In this document: positions 8,136 to 16,729 of the stretch, piece after piece
Layout: each line of letters opens with the position of its first letter
How positions within the stretch are numbered: position 1 is the first letter of the stretch
Assembly: GCF_024807615.1 (NCBI RefSeq)
Contig: NZ_JANUCJ010000003.1
Span: 620,001 to 684,000, forward strand
Direction: 5' to 3'
DNA from: Tsukamurella ocularis
GTDB taxonomy: Bacteria > Actinomycetota > Actinomycetes > Mycobacteriales > Mycobacteriaceae
Length of the DNA stretch: 64,000 nt
Made by a program: the position numbers and the translations under genes
The notes under the pieces: model-generated
What the model saw: the letters and a program-made list of their open reading frames with translations, nothing else
Told to the model about the DNA's origin: nothing
Databases searched by the model: none

Positions 8136-9445
8136 ACCCGCGCTCCTGTTCTGCGTCGCCGGCGGCGCACCGTCTGCGCCGCCTCGCTCCGCGCCAGCAT
8201 CGCCTTCCCGTAGCTCTCCAGCAAACCGTCGGCCGTGCGCGCCCAGGAGAACTGCCGGGCGTGGGCGGCGGCACCGTCGGAAAGCCGCTGCCGCAGCGTG
8301 GGATCCGCGGTGATCTCGTCGAGCACGGCGGTCCACACCTGGGGCTCGTGGCCGTCGACGAGGCGGCCCGAGAGACCGTCGGCGACGGCGACCGGTAGGC
8401 CGCCGACCTTCGCGGCCACGACGGGCGTGCCGCACGCCTGCGCCTCGACGGCGACGAGGCCGAAGGACTCGGAGTAGCTCGGCACGACGACCACGTCGGA
8501 GGCGCGGTAGACCTCTGCGAGCCCCGCGGGCGGGCGCGGCGGGCCGAATGTGACCGCCGGCTCGATGCCGAGCTCGCGGGCCAGCGCGATCAGCGCGTCC
8601 GGGCGCTCCAGTCCCGTGCCCGACGGTCCTCCGATCACCAGCAGGCGGATGCGTCGCTCGGGGTGCGCGTGGATCAGCGGAGCGGCGGCGCGGAGCAGCA
8701 GGTCCGGAGCCTTGTGCGGCTGGATGCGGCCGACGAAGGTGAGCACCAGCTCGTCGGGCGCGATGCCGAGCTCGGCGCGCGCGGCGGCCCCGTCGCCGGG
8801 GGTGTAGGTGTTCAGGTCGGCGCCCGGGTAGACCACGTCGATGCGGCCGGGCGGCACGTCGTGGATCCGCGCGAGCTGGCCGGCCTCGACCTCGGTGTTG
8901 ACGATGAGCCGGTCGGCCTCGTCGGAGACCTGCTGCTCGCCGATGAGCCGGGCCTGCGGTTCCGCGGTGTCGCCGACCGCGAGGGCGTCGTTCTTCACCG
9001 CGGCGAGGGTGTGGGCGGTGTGCACCAGCGGCACGCCCCAGCGGTCGCGCGCGAGCCAGCCGACCTGGCCCGAGAGCCAGTAGTGCGAGTGGATGAGGTC
9101 GAAGTAGCCGGGCTCCTCGCGGGCCTCGGCGCGCTGCACGCCCGCGGCGAAGGCACACAGCTGCGCGGGCAGATCCGTCTTGTCCAGGCCCTCAAACGGC
9201 CCAGCGACGATGTTGCGCACGCGGATGCCGGGCGCGGCCTCGACGATCGGCTGGTCGGCCGAGGCGGTGGCGCGAGTGAAGATCTCGACCTCGATGCCGC
9301 GCTTCGCGAGCTCGAGGGAGGTCTGCCAGATGTAGACGTTCATCCCGCCGGCGTCGCCCGTCCCGGGCTGGGCCAGCGGCGACGTGTGCACCGACAGCAC
9401 CGCGATCCGGCGCGGCACGGGGGCCGCGGACTTCCCAGTAGGCAC
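8132..9445 (-). CDS. mshA: D-inositol-3-phosphate glycosyltransferase
   Basis: Transfers GlcNAc from UDP-GlcNAc to 1L-myo-inositol 1-phosphate, the first committed step of mycothiol synthesis. The 437-residue length and GT-B layout match the family: N-terminal domain with [13 protein letters not shown] and GGMNVY (Gly-loop), central IHSHYWLSG, and C-terminal [11 protein letters not shown] followed by [20 protein letters not shown], the UDP-sugar EX7E motif. Start GTG at 9445. The gene lies between an alpha/beta hydrolase upstream and a YbjN gene coupled downstream. Its presence places the organism among mycothiol-making actinobacteria. Confidence 0.96.
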   Translation of the reverse strand: MPTGKSAAPVPRRIAVLSVHTSPLAQPGTGDAGGMNVYIWQTSLELAKRGIEVEIFTRATASADQPIVEAAPGIRVRNIVAGPFEGLDKTDLPAQLCAFAAGVQRAEAREEPGYFDLIHSHYWLSGQVGWLARDRWGVPLVHTAHTLAAVKNDALAVGDTAEPQARLIGEQQVSDEADRLIVNTEVEAGQLARIHDVPPGRIDVVYPGADLNTYTPGDGAAARAELGIAPDELVLTFVGRIQPHKAPDLLLRAAAPLIHAHPERRIRLLVIGGPSGTGLERPDALIALARELGIEPAVTFGPPRPPAGLAEVYRASDVVVVPSYSESFGLVAVEAQACGTPVVAAKVGGLPVAVADGLSGRLVDGHEPQVWTAVLDEITADPTLRQRLSDGAAAHARQFSWARTADGLLESYGKAMLARSEAAQTVRRRRRRTGARV

Positions 9446-9469
9446 GCCGTCCAGCTTAACCCCGGCCGT

Positions 9470-10324
9470 TCAGCGCGCCAGTTCGAGGAGTTCGCGGGCG
9501 CTACGGGCCGGGTCGACCACGAAGGGCGCGTGCCCGCCGCCGTCCCACCAGGACAGGGTCGCGTTCGGCAGGATCCGGGCGTGATGCTCGGCGGTCGACG
9601 GCGCCACCACCTCGTCGTCCCGGCCGTGCTGCACCAGGACCGGAAAGATCCAGGTAACGAGGTCGGCGTCGTGGTCGACGGTGCGCCGGAACAGCCCGCC
9701 GCGGACGGCCGGGGGCGTGGACAGCGCGATGCCGAACTGTTGCTGAGCGACGGGGCCGAGCGCATCCTGGTCGAAGCCGTGCGGCAGCATCCGCAGCTTG
9801 GCAAGGGCGGTGATGGCCTTGCCCGCGTGCGCGGATAGGGCGGCGGGCAGCGCGGCGTTCATAGAGGCGCCGGTGATACCGCCGGGGAACGGGCCGGTCT
9901 CCTTCGAGCCGCCGATCGAGGTGATGGCGCCGATGAGGCCGACGGCCTTGACGCCGTCCGTGCCGTGGGTCGCGAGGTGGTCCGCGATGATCAGGCCGCC
10001 GTAGGACCATCCGACGAGGATGACCTCGGTGAGGCCGAGGTCGCGGCGGATCACCGCGAGGTCGTCGGCGAAGCGCTCCGTGGAGTAGGGATGCTCGGAG
10101 TCCGGGACGGAGCTGCGGCCGTGGCCGCGGTTGTCCACTGCCACCACGCGATGCCCGGCGGCGGTGAGTTCGCCGAGGAACGCCGCGCCCCACGAGTCCG
10201 AGCTCGCCGACCAGCCGTGGACCAGCAGGAACGCCGGCTTCGCCGGGTCGGCTCCATCCGCATGATCGGCGTAGAAGATCTCCGTGCCGTCGTACGAGAC
10301 GGCCAAGCCCACTGATCGAGTCAC
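9470..10324 (-). CDS. Alpha/beta hydrolase
   Basis: A hydrolase of about 284 residues. I prefer the GTG at 10324 (MTRSVGLAVSYDGTEIF) because homologous proteins begin just before the first beta strand; an ATG at 10390 would add 22 residues without family character. The catalytic triad is visible: nucleophile Ser in GWSYGG, Asp in GRDDEVV, and His in GGGHAPF. The oxyanion HGWSASSDSW follows the HGxx pattern. It ends 24 bp upstream of mshA on the same strand and may be co-transcribed. Possible activities include esterase, haloperoxidase-like or lactonase; the substrate is unknown. Confidence 0.88.
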   Translation of the reverse strand: MTRSVGLAVSYDGTEIFYADHADGADPAKPAFLLVHGWSASSDSWGAAFLGELTAAGHRVVAVDNRGHGRSSVPDSEHPYSTERFADDLAVIRRDLGLTEVILVGWSYGGLIIADHLATHGTDGVKAVGLIGAITSIGGSKETGPFPGGITGASMNAALPAALSAHAGKAITALAKLRMLPHGFDQDALGPVAQQQFGIALSTPPAVRGGLFRRTVDHDADLVTWIFPVLVQHGRDDEVVAPSTAEHHARILPNATLSWWDGGGHAPFVVDPARSARELLELAR

Positions 10325-10494
10325 GGCTCCGAGCGTATCCGTCGAGAAATCAGCCGATTTCCGCGCCACACCGGATATGCGCGCCGCCACGCGAGAATCG
10401 CCCGGTTCCTAGACGGACGAACCCGCGGGAATTAATCGGACTGCGGTCCGGTTGATGGTAGTGTCAGCGTCACCAGCCAATCGAGGAGGACGAC

Positions 10495-11466
10495 ATGCCC
10501 GCCGTCACCGCAGACACCCTGACCCTGCCCCGCATCGCCGCGGCGGCACCGTCGGACACCGAGCGCCCTGTCCGGAAGATCACCACCGGCCCCCGCGGCC
10601 ACGAGGGCGAGGGCTTCCCCGTCGTCCGTGCCTTCGCCGGCGTGCACCCGCGCGACCTGGACCCGTTCATCCACATGGACCAGATGGGCGAGGTCGAGTA
10701 CGAGCCCGGCGAGCCGAAGGGCACGAGCTGGCACCCGCACCGCGGCTTCGAGACCGTGACCTACATGATCGACGGCCTGTTCCAGCATCAGGACAGCCAC
10801 GGCGGCGGCGGACTGATCCAGGACGGCGCCACCCAGTGGATGACCGCCGGCTCCGGCATCCTGCACATCGAGACCCCGCCGGCCGAGCTGGTCGAATCGG
10901 GCGGCACCTTCCACGGCATCCAGCTGTGGGTGAACCTCCCCAAGTCGGAGAAGTTCACGACGCCCGCCTACCAGAATCTCGAGGGCGGCCAGACCACGCT
11001 CGTCACCACCCCGGACGGCGGCGCGCTGATCCGCGTCGTCGCGGGAGAGGTAGACGGGCACGCCGGCCCCGGCTCCACCCGCACGCCGATCAACTTCGTC
11101 CACGCGACCATCGCGCCCGGCGCCGAGGCCTCGCTGCCATGGAACCGCGACTTCAACGCGCTGGTCTACGTGCTGAGCGGGAAGGGCACCGTCGGGCCCG
11201 TGGGACACCCGATTCACCAGGGCCAGCTCGCGCAGCTCGGCCCCGGCGACCGGATCACCGTGGCCGCCGACGAGTCGCAGGACTCGCACCGGCCCGCGAT
11301 GGAGGTGCTGATCCTGGGCGGCCGACCGATCCGCGAGACCGTGGCGCAGTACGGCCCGTTCGTGATGAACACCAAGGCCGAGCTGATCCAGGCGCTCGAG
11401 GACTACAACGCCGGCAAGTTCGGCGTGATCCCGCCCGACGCGCTCATGCCGCACGTCGTGCGCTGA
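10495..11466 (+). CDS. Pirin family protein
   Basis: A 323-residue bicupin. The N-terminal pirin domain has the metal-binding signature HPHRGFETVTY (residues about 81-91) and the downstream His/Glu ligands (HQDSHGG and HIETPPAE). The C-terminal pirin_C domain contains the second degenerate cupin (VYVLSGKGTV) and the conserved LGGRPI. An AGGAGG Shine-Dalgarno lies just before the ATG. Bacterial pirins act as quercetin-dioxygenase-like enzymes or metabolic regulators; which applies here is unknown. It is divergent from the alpha/beta hydrolase. Confidence 0.93.
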   Translation: MPAVTADTLTLPRIAAAAPSDTERPVRKITTGPRGHEGEGFPVVRAFAGVHPRDLDPFIHMDQMGEVEYEPGEPKGTSWHPHRGFETVTYMIDGLFQHQDSHGGGGLIQDGATQWMTAGSGILHIETPPAELVESGGTFHGIQLWVNLPKSEKFTTPAYQNLEGGQTTLVTTPDGGALIRVVAGEVDGHAGPGSTRTPINFVHATIAPGAEASLPWNRDFNALVYVLSGKGTVGPVGHPIHQGQLAQLGPGDRITVAADESQDSHRPAMEVLILGGRPIRETVAQYGPFVMNTKAELIQALEDYNAGKFGVIPPDALMPHVVR

Positions 11467-11488
11467 CCGGGCCTACGCTCGGCCGGCA

Positions 11489-12217
11489 TCAGGGGTAGGG
11501 CAGCGAGGTCGCGTTTCGCACGGTGAGCTGGATCAACATCATGCTGATCTCGTCGGACTGCTCTTTGACCATCGCCGTCGCGCGCTGCCGGACCGCCGGC
11601 GCGTCGCCCCGCCGCTGGCCGTACGCGGCCATGTCGACCCCGCCCTGGTGGTGGCGGAGCATCAGCTGGAGGAACAAGATCTCCTGCTGCACCCCCGGGG
11701 TGTTGGTGAGCGCGGTGAGTTCCTCGCTCGTCGCCATCCCGGGCATGGCGTGCTGCACCGTCGGCGCGGCCGACACCGAGCTCGACGTCGTTGCGGGCAT
11801 CGCGTGACCAGCGTGCCCGCCCGACGCGCTCGAGGTCGACGGCGCTGCCGACTCGTCGGTCATCCAGGCCATCGGGTGCGGGTTCTGCAGCGGCTGCCCC
11901 ACCACCTCGAGCCAGCCCATGAGCACGCCGATCTCCCTGCTCTGCGAGAGCTGGATCTGCGTCGCGATACCCCGCACGTCCGCGCTGAGGTCGGGCCCCA
12001 GCAGCTCGACCATCTGCAACGCCTGCTGGTGATGGGCGAGCATGTCCTGCGCGAAGCCGATGTCGGCGGCGCTGAGCCGCTGGGGGCCGCCCGGCTCCTG
12101 CGCGGGCTGTACCGACTGGGAGCCCTTCCCGACCAGTACGCCGATCACGACCGCGAGGGCGATCGCCAGCACCGCGGCGGCCGCGCGCACCGACCGCCGT
12201 TCCGTGAAGTCCGTCAT
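11489..12217 (-). CDS. DUF305 domain-containing membrane-anchored protein
   Basis: A 242-residue protein: short cytoplasmic N-terminus, one transmembrane helix (about residues 12-30), then two DUF305 repeats outside the membrane, each with its hallmark motif (MLAHHQQALQM near 59 and MLRHHQGGVDM near 186). The linker between them is rich in His and Met (GGHAGHAMP, QHAMPGM), a composition seen in copper-handling proteins such as cyanobacterial CopM. The ATG overlaps the stop of the LVIVD gene (ATGA), so the two are translated together. Metal binding is inferred from residues only. Confidence 0.88.
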   Translation of the reverse strand: MTDFTERRSVRAAAAVLAIALAVVIGVLVGKGSQSVQPAQEPGGPQRLSAADIGFAQDMLAHHQQALQMVELLGPDLSADVRGIATQIQLSQSREIGVLMGWLEVVGQPLQNPHPMAWMTDESAAPSTSSASGGHAGHAMPATTSSSVSAAPTVQHAMPGMATSEELTALTNTPGVQQEILFLQLMLRHHQGGVDMAAYGQRRGDAPAVRQRATAMVKEQSDEISMMLIQLTVRNATSLPYP

Positions 12218-13767
12218 CGCGGCGAGTACACCTTCGGGTCGATGCGCAGCCGCAGGAAGCCGTTGTCCATGCAGCTGACCATGAGTTCGTTACCGCGGAA
12301 CTCCGGCGGCGACATGCACCAGTCGGCCGAGAGATCCGCACCCAGGAGCCTGCTCTGGTCGTTGACGAGCCCGTTCACCGGCGCCTGCCCCTGCAGGATC
12401 GACCGGGCGATCGAGAGAGTTCCCATGATCGGCGGCGCGATGATGGAGCCGAGCAGGGCGTGCGTCGAGTTCGGCAGCTGGAGGTTCTTCCCCGTCTGGG
12501 CGGGCGGGTTGAAGTAGGCGATCTCCCGGATCCGGTCCGGGTCGCGGATGTCGAAGACGCGGATCCCGGACTGGATCCAGCCGCAGGCCAGGGCCGTGGG
12601 CTGCTCGGGCCGGTCGACGGTGCAGTAGTGCGCGTCGTAACCGAAGACGCCGTTCGAGGTGGCGCTCGACGCCCACTTCGTCGCGTTCTTCGGCAGGTTG
12701 ATCTCGAGCTTGATCTGGTTGCGCAGCGTGAGATTCTTCAGATCGCTGAGACCGAGCAGCTTCACGCCGCCCGATCCGGCCTCGTCGACCACGTAGACGT
12801 ACGGCTTTCCGCCATAGGTGACGTAGATGCTGTGTTGCGTGATGTTCCCGTCGAGCCAGAACATGCGCCCGACGTGCGGCACCGGTGCGGTGACGACGGT
12901 GCGCGGCTTGCGGTCCTGGATCGCCGAGACGTCGATGACCGTGATGCCGGCGAGCGTGGACGCGTAGAGCTGGCGACCGTCTGGCGAGAAGCCCACGCCG
13001 TGCCCGAAAATGCCGGTGATGCCGGACCAGACGACCATCGGATTTGCGGGGTCGGTGATGTCGACGGCACTGAGATGCCCGGCGAGCGGCCCCGACGCCC
13101 AGTAAGTCCTCCCGTCGGGCGAGAAGTCGCCCTCGTGCGTGGTGATCGGGATCGGCATCGCCAGGTTCGAGCCGGGGCCAGGATTGAGCAGGCGCGGATG
13201 GGCGCAGTCCGCCGCGACGTCGTAGATCGCCATATACCCGGCACCGACCAGCAGAGGCACCGATGTTCCGACCAGCAACCCCCGCTTCGCATTGACCTTG
13301 AGCGACTCCCAGGTCCCCGTCACCACGCCGAGCTCGTTGAGGACCGCCGTCTGCCTCGGGTTCTTCGGGTCGGAGTTGTCGACCACCCGCACGCCGGGGC
13401 CGCGGCCACCGGCGAAGTTCGTCGGGAAGGTCGTGGAGATGTACGAGCAGTTCTTGTAGCTCGGGCTGACGATGCCCGCACCGTCGCCCTGGTACTGGCC
13501 GACGAGGTCGATGTTGCAGTTGTAGCCCTGGGTGCTGCGCCGGTTCTTGCGGTCCCCGAGGGGGACGTCGCCCTGGATCCCCGTCTCGACACGGTCGCCG
13601 TCGCGGCAGTCAGCACGCGGAACCGCCTTGTCCCACCTGCCGGTCGTGGGGACGTACGACGGGTCGGCCTGCGCCGCGCCCGGCGCGCCGACCACCCCCA
13701 CCGCCACGAGCAGGCCGGCCAGCAGGAAGCGCAGCAGGGCAGAGCCCCTGACATCCATGGTCCTCAT
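12214..13767 (-). CDS. Secreted LVIVD-repeat (beta-propeller-like) protein
   Basis: A 517-residue exported protein. The Sec signal peptide is clear: basic start, hydrophobic core (LLRFLLAGLLVAVGVVGAPG), cleavage near AQA-DP at residue 35. The mature part carries LVIVD-type blades (GVRVVDNSDPKNPRQ, LSAVDITDPANPMVV, GIRVFDIRDPDRIRE) and several Cys likely to pair outside the cell. A GGAGGA Shine-Dalgarno precedes the ATG at 13767. It is translationally coupled to the DUF305 gene, a pairing that recurs in actinobacteria. Function is unknown; an extracytoplasmic complex with the metal-ligand-rich DUF305 protein is plausible. Confidence 0.88.
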   Translation of the reverse strand: MRTMDVRGSALLRFLLAGLLVAVGVVGAPGAAQADPSYVPTTGRWDKAVPRADCRDGDRVETGIQGDVPLGDRKNRRSTQGYNCNIDLVGQYQGDGAGIVSPSYKNCSYISTTFPTNFAGGRGPGVRVVDNSDPKNPRQTAVLNELGVVTGTWESLKVNAKRGLLVGTSVPLLVGAGYMAIYDVAADCAHPRLLNPGPGSNLAMPIPITTHEGDFSPDGRTYWASGPLAGHLSAVDITDPANPMVVWSGITGIFGHGVGFSPDGRQLYASTLAGITVIDVSAIQDRKPRTVVTAPVPHVGRMFWLDGNITQHSIYVTYGGKPYVYVVDEAGSGGVKLLGLSDLKNLTLRNQIKLEINLPKNATKWASSATSNGVFGYDAHYCTVDRPEQPTALACGWIQSGIRVFDIRDPDRIREIAYFNPPAQTGKNLQLPNSTHALLGSIIAPPIMGTLSIARSILQGQAPVNGLVNDQSRLLGADLSADWCMSPPEFRGNELMVSCMDNGFLRLRIDPKVYSPR

Positions 13768-13910
13768 GCGTCCTCCGCATTCCCGCAGTTCCCGGACTAT
13801 CCGGCGCGGATGCGAAGCGCATGCACACCCCTACACGGGTTGGTCCTGCAGGCATCCTAAGGAACGGCGACCAGCCCGTCCGCTGAAACCGGAAAATGTC
13901 GAGCGCCGCG

Positions 13911-14483
13911 TCAACCGTGCGCGTCAGACGCGATCCGGGCGCGCAGCGCCGGCAGTGCCAGCTCCGCCCACGCGACGTTCTCCCGCTCGAAGGACAGCCC
14001 GCGCAGGAGCGTGAGATACGGGCCGCCGAGATGACGGTCGGCGAGCAGCTCGGCGCGCGTGCGGCCACCGAGCCAGGTGCGCTCGATCCGTTGGTAGTAG
14101 TCGAGCTTGGCCGCGGCGGCGGCGCGGAGCGCGCCCACGGCGTCGCACACGGCGGCCGGGTCGCCGACCTCGACGGCCTGCACCTGCACCATCAACTCGT
14201 CGCGGATCGCCGTCGCGCGCGGCGCGGTCGCGGTGAAGGCGGCGAGCTCGGCGCAGCCGTCGTCGGTGAGCCGGAAGACGCGTTTGTTCGGCCGTTTCTC
14301 CTGCTCGACGGTCCGCGCATCGATCGCTCCGTCGGACTCCATCCGTTCGAGCTCCCGGTAGAGCTGCTGCGGCGTGGCCACCCAGAAGTTGGCGCGGGCA
14401 CCGTCGAACTCCTTGGAGAGGTCGTACCCGGAGGCCTCCCCCAGCACGAGGAGCGTGGATTCGATCGCGTGCCGCAGCGCCAT
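13911..14483 (-). CDS. PadR-family transcriptional regulator
   Basis: A 190-residue regulator. The N-terminal winged helix is typical (MALRHAIESTLLVLGEASGYDL... PQQLYRELERMESDGAI), and the Vir_C domain follows (LDYYQRIERTWL). I chose the ATG at 14483; an ATG at 14492 adds three residues. It is divergent from the SnoaL-fold gene, and the 70-bp gap is unusually AT-rich with a long inverted repeat, so autoregulation and control of the neighbour are likely. PadR proteins often sense phenolic or other xenobiotic ligands; the ligand here is unknown. Confidence 0.9.
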   Translation of the reverse strand: MALRHAIESTLLVLGEASGYDLSKEFDGARANFWVATPQQLYRELERMESDGAIDARTVEQEKRPNKRVFRLTDDGCAELAAFTATAPRATAIRDELMVQVQAVEVGDPAAVCDAVGALRAAAAAKLDYYQRIERTWLGGRTRAELLADRHLGGPYLTLLRGLSFERENVAWAELALPALRARIASDAHG

Positions 14484-14493
14484 GCCTTCCATT

Positions 14494-14545
14494 CTAGTCA
14501 ATTAGTTGCCTATACTTGTGAGCACCTACTCAACAAATTTACTAG
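14494..14545. promoter_or_regulatory. Large inverted repeat in the padR / SnoaL divergent promoter
   Basis: CTAGTCAATTAGTTG (14494-14508) and CAACAAATTTACTAG (14531-14545) are reverse complements at 13 of 15 positions, separated by 22 bp. It lies entirely in the intergenic gap between padR and the SnoaL-fold gene. Most probably the PadR operator pair. Confidence 0.55.
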
Positions 14546-14553
14546 GAGATCCC

Positions 14554-14973
14554 ATGCGTGAGTTCCGTGCCGCCGTCGAGGCCCGCGACGGCGGGGCCTT
14601 CGACGGCCTGCTCGCCGACGACGTGACGTTCACCAGCCCGGTCGCCTTCAAGCCCTACGAGGGCCGGCACATCACCGCGGCGATCCTGCGCGGCGTGCTG
14701 CGCGTTTTCGAGGACTTCCGCTACGTCCGCGAGATCAACGACGGCGACGATCATGCGCTCGTCTTCGAAGCCGCGGTCGACGGCAAGAAGATCACCGGCT
14801 GCGATTTCATCCACGTCAACGCCGAGGGCAAGATCGATGACTTCATGGTGATGGTCCGCCCGCTCTCCGCTGCGCAGGCCCTCGCGGCCGCCATGGGCGC
14901 GCAGTTCGGCGCCATCGCCGAGGAGGCCACTGCCACCGCGCAGGCCGAGGCCGCCGGAGCAACCGGGGCCTGA
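14554..14973 (+). CDS. Nuclear transport factor 2 (SnoaL-like) family protein
   Basis: A 139-residue protein with the NTF2/SnoaL cone fold: MREFRAAVEARDGGAFDGLLADDVTF is the usual helix-helix-strand opening, and the C-terminal sheet follows (ALVFEAAVDGKKITGCDFIHVNAEGKI). AGGAG at 14544-14548 fixes the ATG at 14554. Members include small isomerases, cyclases and binding proteins; the active-site residues cannot be assigned. It ends with an Ala-rich tail. It is divergent from padR, which likely regulates it. Confidence 0.85.
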   Translation: MREFRAAVEARDGGAFDGLLADDVTFTSPVAFKPYEGRHITAAILRGVLRVFEDFRYVREINDGDDHALVFEAAVDGKKITGCDFIHVNAEGKIDDFMVMVRPLSAAQALAAAMGAQFGAIAEEATATAQAEAAGATGA

Positions 14974-15043
14974 CCTCACCGAATGGGCCGATACATGCAC
15001 ATTCGCCTATTCGACAGCGCAACCACGTCGCCGCTACTCTAAA

Positions 15044-15067
15044 TGACAACGATTCCCATTGCTGTCA
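15044..15067. promoter_or_regulatory. Zur-like box upstream of the metal ABC operon
   Basis: A 24-bp dyad starts TGACAACGATT and ends CATTGCTGTCA; the outer TGACA/TGTCA arms are perfect and the inner AT pairs are symmetric. On the minus strand the core reads AATGGGAATCGTT, the classical form of a Fur-family zinc/iron box. It ends 13 bp before the start codon of the substrate-binding protein, an ideal repressor position. Zur is favoured because the operon it precedes is of the zinc/manganese type. Confidence 0.7.
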
Positions 15068-15080
15068 GAGGAGCTCGACC

Positions 15081-15977
15081 GTGCGCAACCGCCTTCGTCT
15101 CACCCGGGCCGCCGGCGCCGTCGCCGCCCTGGCCCTCGCGCTCACCGCGTGCGGGACGTCCTCCTCCGACTCCGGTGACGGCAAGCCCGCCGTCGTCGCG
15201 TCGACCGACGTCTACGGCGCGATCGCGACCGCCGTCGCGGGCGGCGATGCCACGGTGACCTCACTCTTCGCGAACCCGACGGGTGATCCGCACGAGTTCG
15301 AGCCCTCCGCGCAGGACACCCTCAAGGTCAAGAAGGCCGCGGTGCTGGTCTTCAACGGCGGTCACTACGACGCCTACATCGAGCAGGCCGCAGAGGGCGC
15401 CGCCGCCGCGAAGATCGACGCGGTCGCGCTGCAGGACCCGAAGGGCGAGAACGAGCACGTCTTCTACGACCTGCCCACCATGCAGAAGGTCGCGACCGCC
15501 GTCGCGAAGGCCCTCGCCGAGAAGGACGCCGCGCACCGCGAGGGCTACGAGAGCCGCGCCGCGGCCTTCTCCACGAAGCTCGACACGGTCATCGGCCAAG
15601 CCCGGGCCATCGGTCATGCCAACCCCGGCGCGAAGATCGCCGCGACCGAGCCCGTCGCCGGCTACCTGCTGACGCTCGCAGGCCTGACCGACGCCGCGCC
15701 CGCCCGTTACACCGCGGCCATCGAGTCGGGCACCGATCCCGCGCCCGCCGACATCGCCGCCGCGAACGCGCTGGTCAGCAGCCAGCAGGTGCGGGCAGTG
15801 GTGCTCAACGCCCAGACCGAGAGCCCCGTCACCGCCGCCCTAGCGAAGACTGCCGAGACCGCCGGCGTGCCGGTCGTCAAGGTCACCGAGTCGCTGCCCG
15901 CGGGCGTCGACGACTACATCGCATGGCAGGCGAGCAACGTCAAGGCGCTCTCCGACGCGCTCGCACCGCGCCCGTGA
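15081..15977 (+). CDS. Metal (zinc-type) ABC transporter substrate-binding lipoprotein
   Basis: A 298-residue cluster A-I binding protein. Signal peptide with lipobox LTAC at residue 24, so it is lipid-anchored outside the membrane. Metal ligands typical of ZnuA/AztC-like proteins are visible: His in GDPHEFEPSAQD near 71, His in NGGHYDAY and ENEHVFYDL, then Glu/Asp in the C-terminal lobe. There is no His-rich loop. GAGGAG precedes the GTG start. It is the first gene of a coupled operon with ATPase, permease and pxpA behind a Zur-like box. Zinc is the likely substrate; manganese is not excluded. Whether it belongs to the ZnuABC or AztABC lineage I cannot settle. Confidence 0.9.
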   Translation: MRNRLRLTRAAGAVAALALALTACGTSSSDSGDGKPAVVASTDVYGAIATAVAGGDATVTSLFANPTGDPHEFEPSAQDTLKVKKAAVLVFNGGHYDAYIEQAAEGAAAAKIDAVALQDPKGENEHVFYDLPTMQKVATAVAKALAEKDAAHREGYESRAAAFSTKLDTVIGQARAIGHANPGAKIAATEPVAGYLLTLAGLTDAAPARYTAAIESGTDPAPADIAAANALVSSQQVRAVVLNAQTESPVTAALAKTAETAGVPVVKVTESLPAGVDDYIAWQASNVKALSDALAPRP

Positions 15978-16729
15978 GCGCACCGTCAGACCCGGTGATC
16001 CGCCTGCGTGACGCCGGACTGCGTTACGGCGACCGCACTCTCTGGGACGGCCTCGACCTGGACATCGCGCCCGGCGAGTTCGTCGCCGTACTCGGCCCGA
16101 ACGGCGCCGGCAAGACCTCGCTGCTGCGCATTCTGCTCGGCCAGAGCCATCTGTCCGCCGGCACCGTCGAGGTGAACGGCCGGATCGGCTACATCCCCCA
16201 GCAGCGCGCGCTCGACGGGGCCGTTCCCCTGCGCGGGCGCGACCTCGTGGGCCTGGGCTTCGACGGTGCCGCCTGGGGCCTCGGCCTGCGGAATCGCGCC
16301 GCCCGACGGTCCGCCGTCGACGAGGCGCTCCGGCAGGTCGACGCCGAGGCCTTCGCCGAGGCGCCCATCGGCTCGCTCTCCGGCGGCGAGCAGCAGCGGC
16401 TGCGGGTGGCGCAGGCCCTGGCCTCCGACCCGACGATCCTCCTGTGCGACGAGCCTCTGCTCTCGCTGGACCCGGGCAACCAGCAGCTGGCCGTCTCGCT
16501 CATCGAGCGCCGCCGCCGTGAGCACGACACGGCCGTGCTGTTCGTGACGCACGAGATCAACCCCGTGCTCCCCTACTGCGACCGCGTCCTGTACCTGGTG
16601 GACGGGCGGTTCGAGGTGGGGCCGACCGCCGAGGTCATGACCTCCGAGCGGCTGACGCGGCTGTACCGCACCCCCGTCGACGTGCTGCACGTGCGCGACC
16701 GGCTGGTCGTGGTGGGAGGGGATCACTGA
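15974..16729 (+). CDS. Metal ABC transporter ATP-binding protein
   Basis: A 251-residue ATPase. Motifs in order: Walker A GPNGAGKTS (residues about 38-46), Q-loop (IPQQRA), signature LSGGEQQR, Walker B ILLCDEP and H-loop VTHE. The GTG start at 15974 overlaps the stop of the binding-protein gene (GTGA). The H-loop is followed by INPVLPYCDRVLYL, the usual form in zinc/manganese importers. It powers the permease encoded next, again with overlapping codons. Confidence 0.94.
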   Translation: MSAPSDPVIRLRDAGLRYGDRTLWDGLDLDIAPGEFVAVLGPNGAGKTSLLRILLGQSHLSAGTVEVNGRIGYIPQQRALDGAVPLRGRDLVGLGFDGAAWGLGLRNRAARRSAVDEALRQVDAEAFAEAPIGSLSGGEQQRLRVAQALASDPTILLCDEPLLSLDPGNQQLAVSLIERRRREHDTAVLFVTHEINPVLPYCDRVLYLVDGRFEVGPTAEVMTSERLTRLYRTPVDVLHVRDRLVVVGGDH

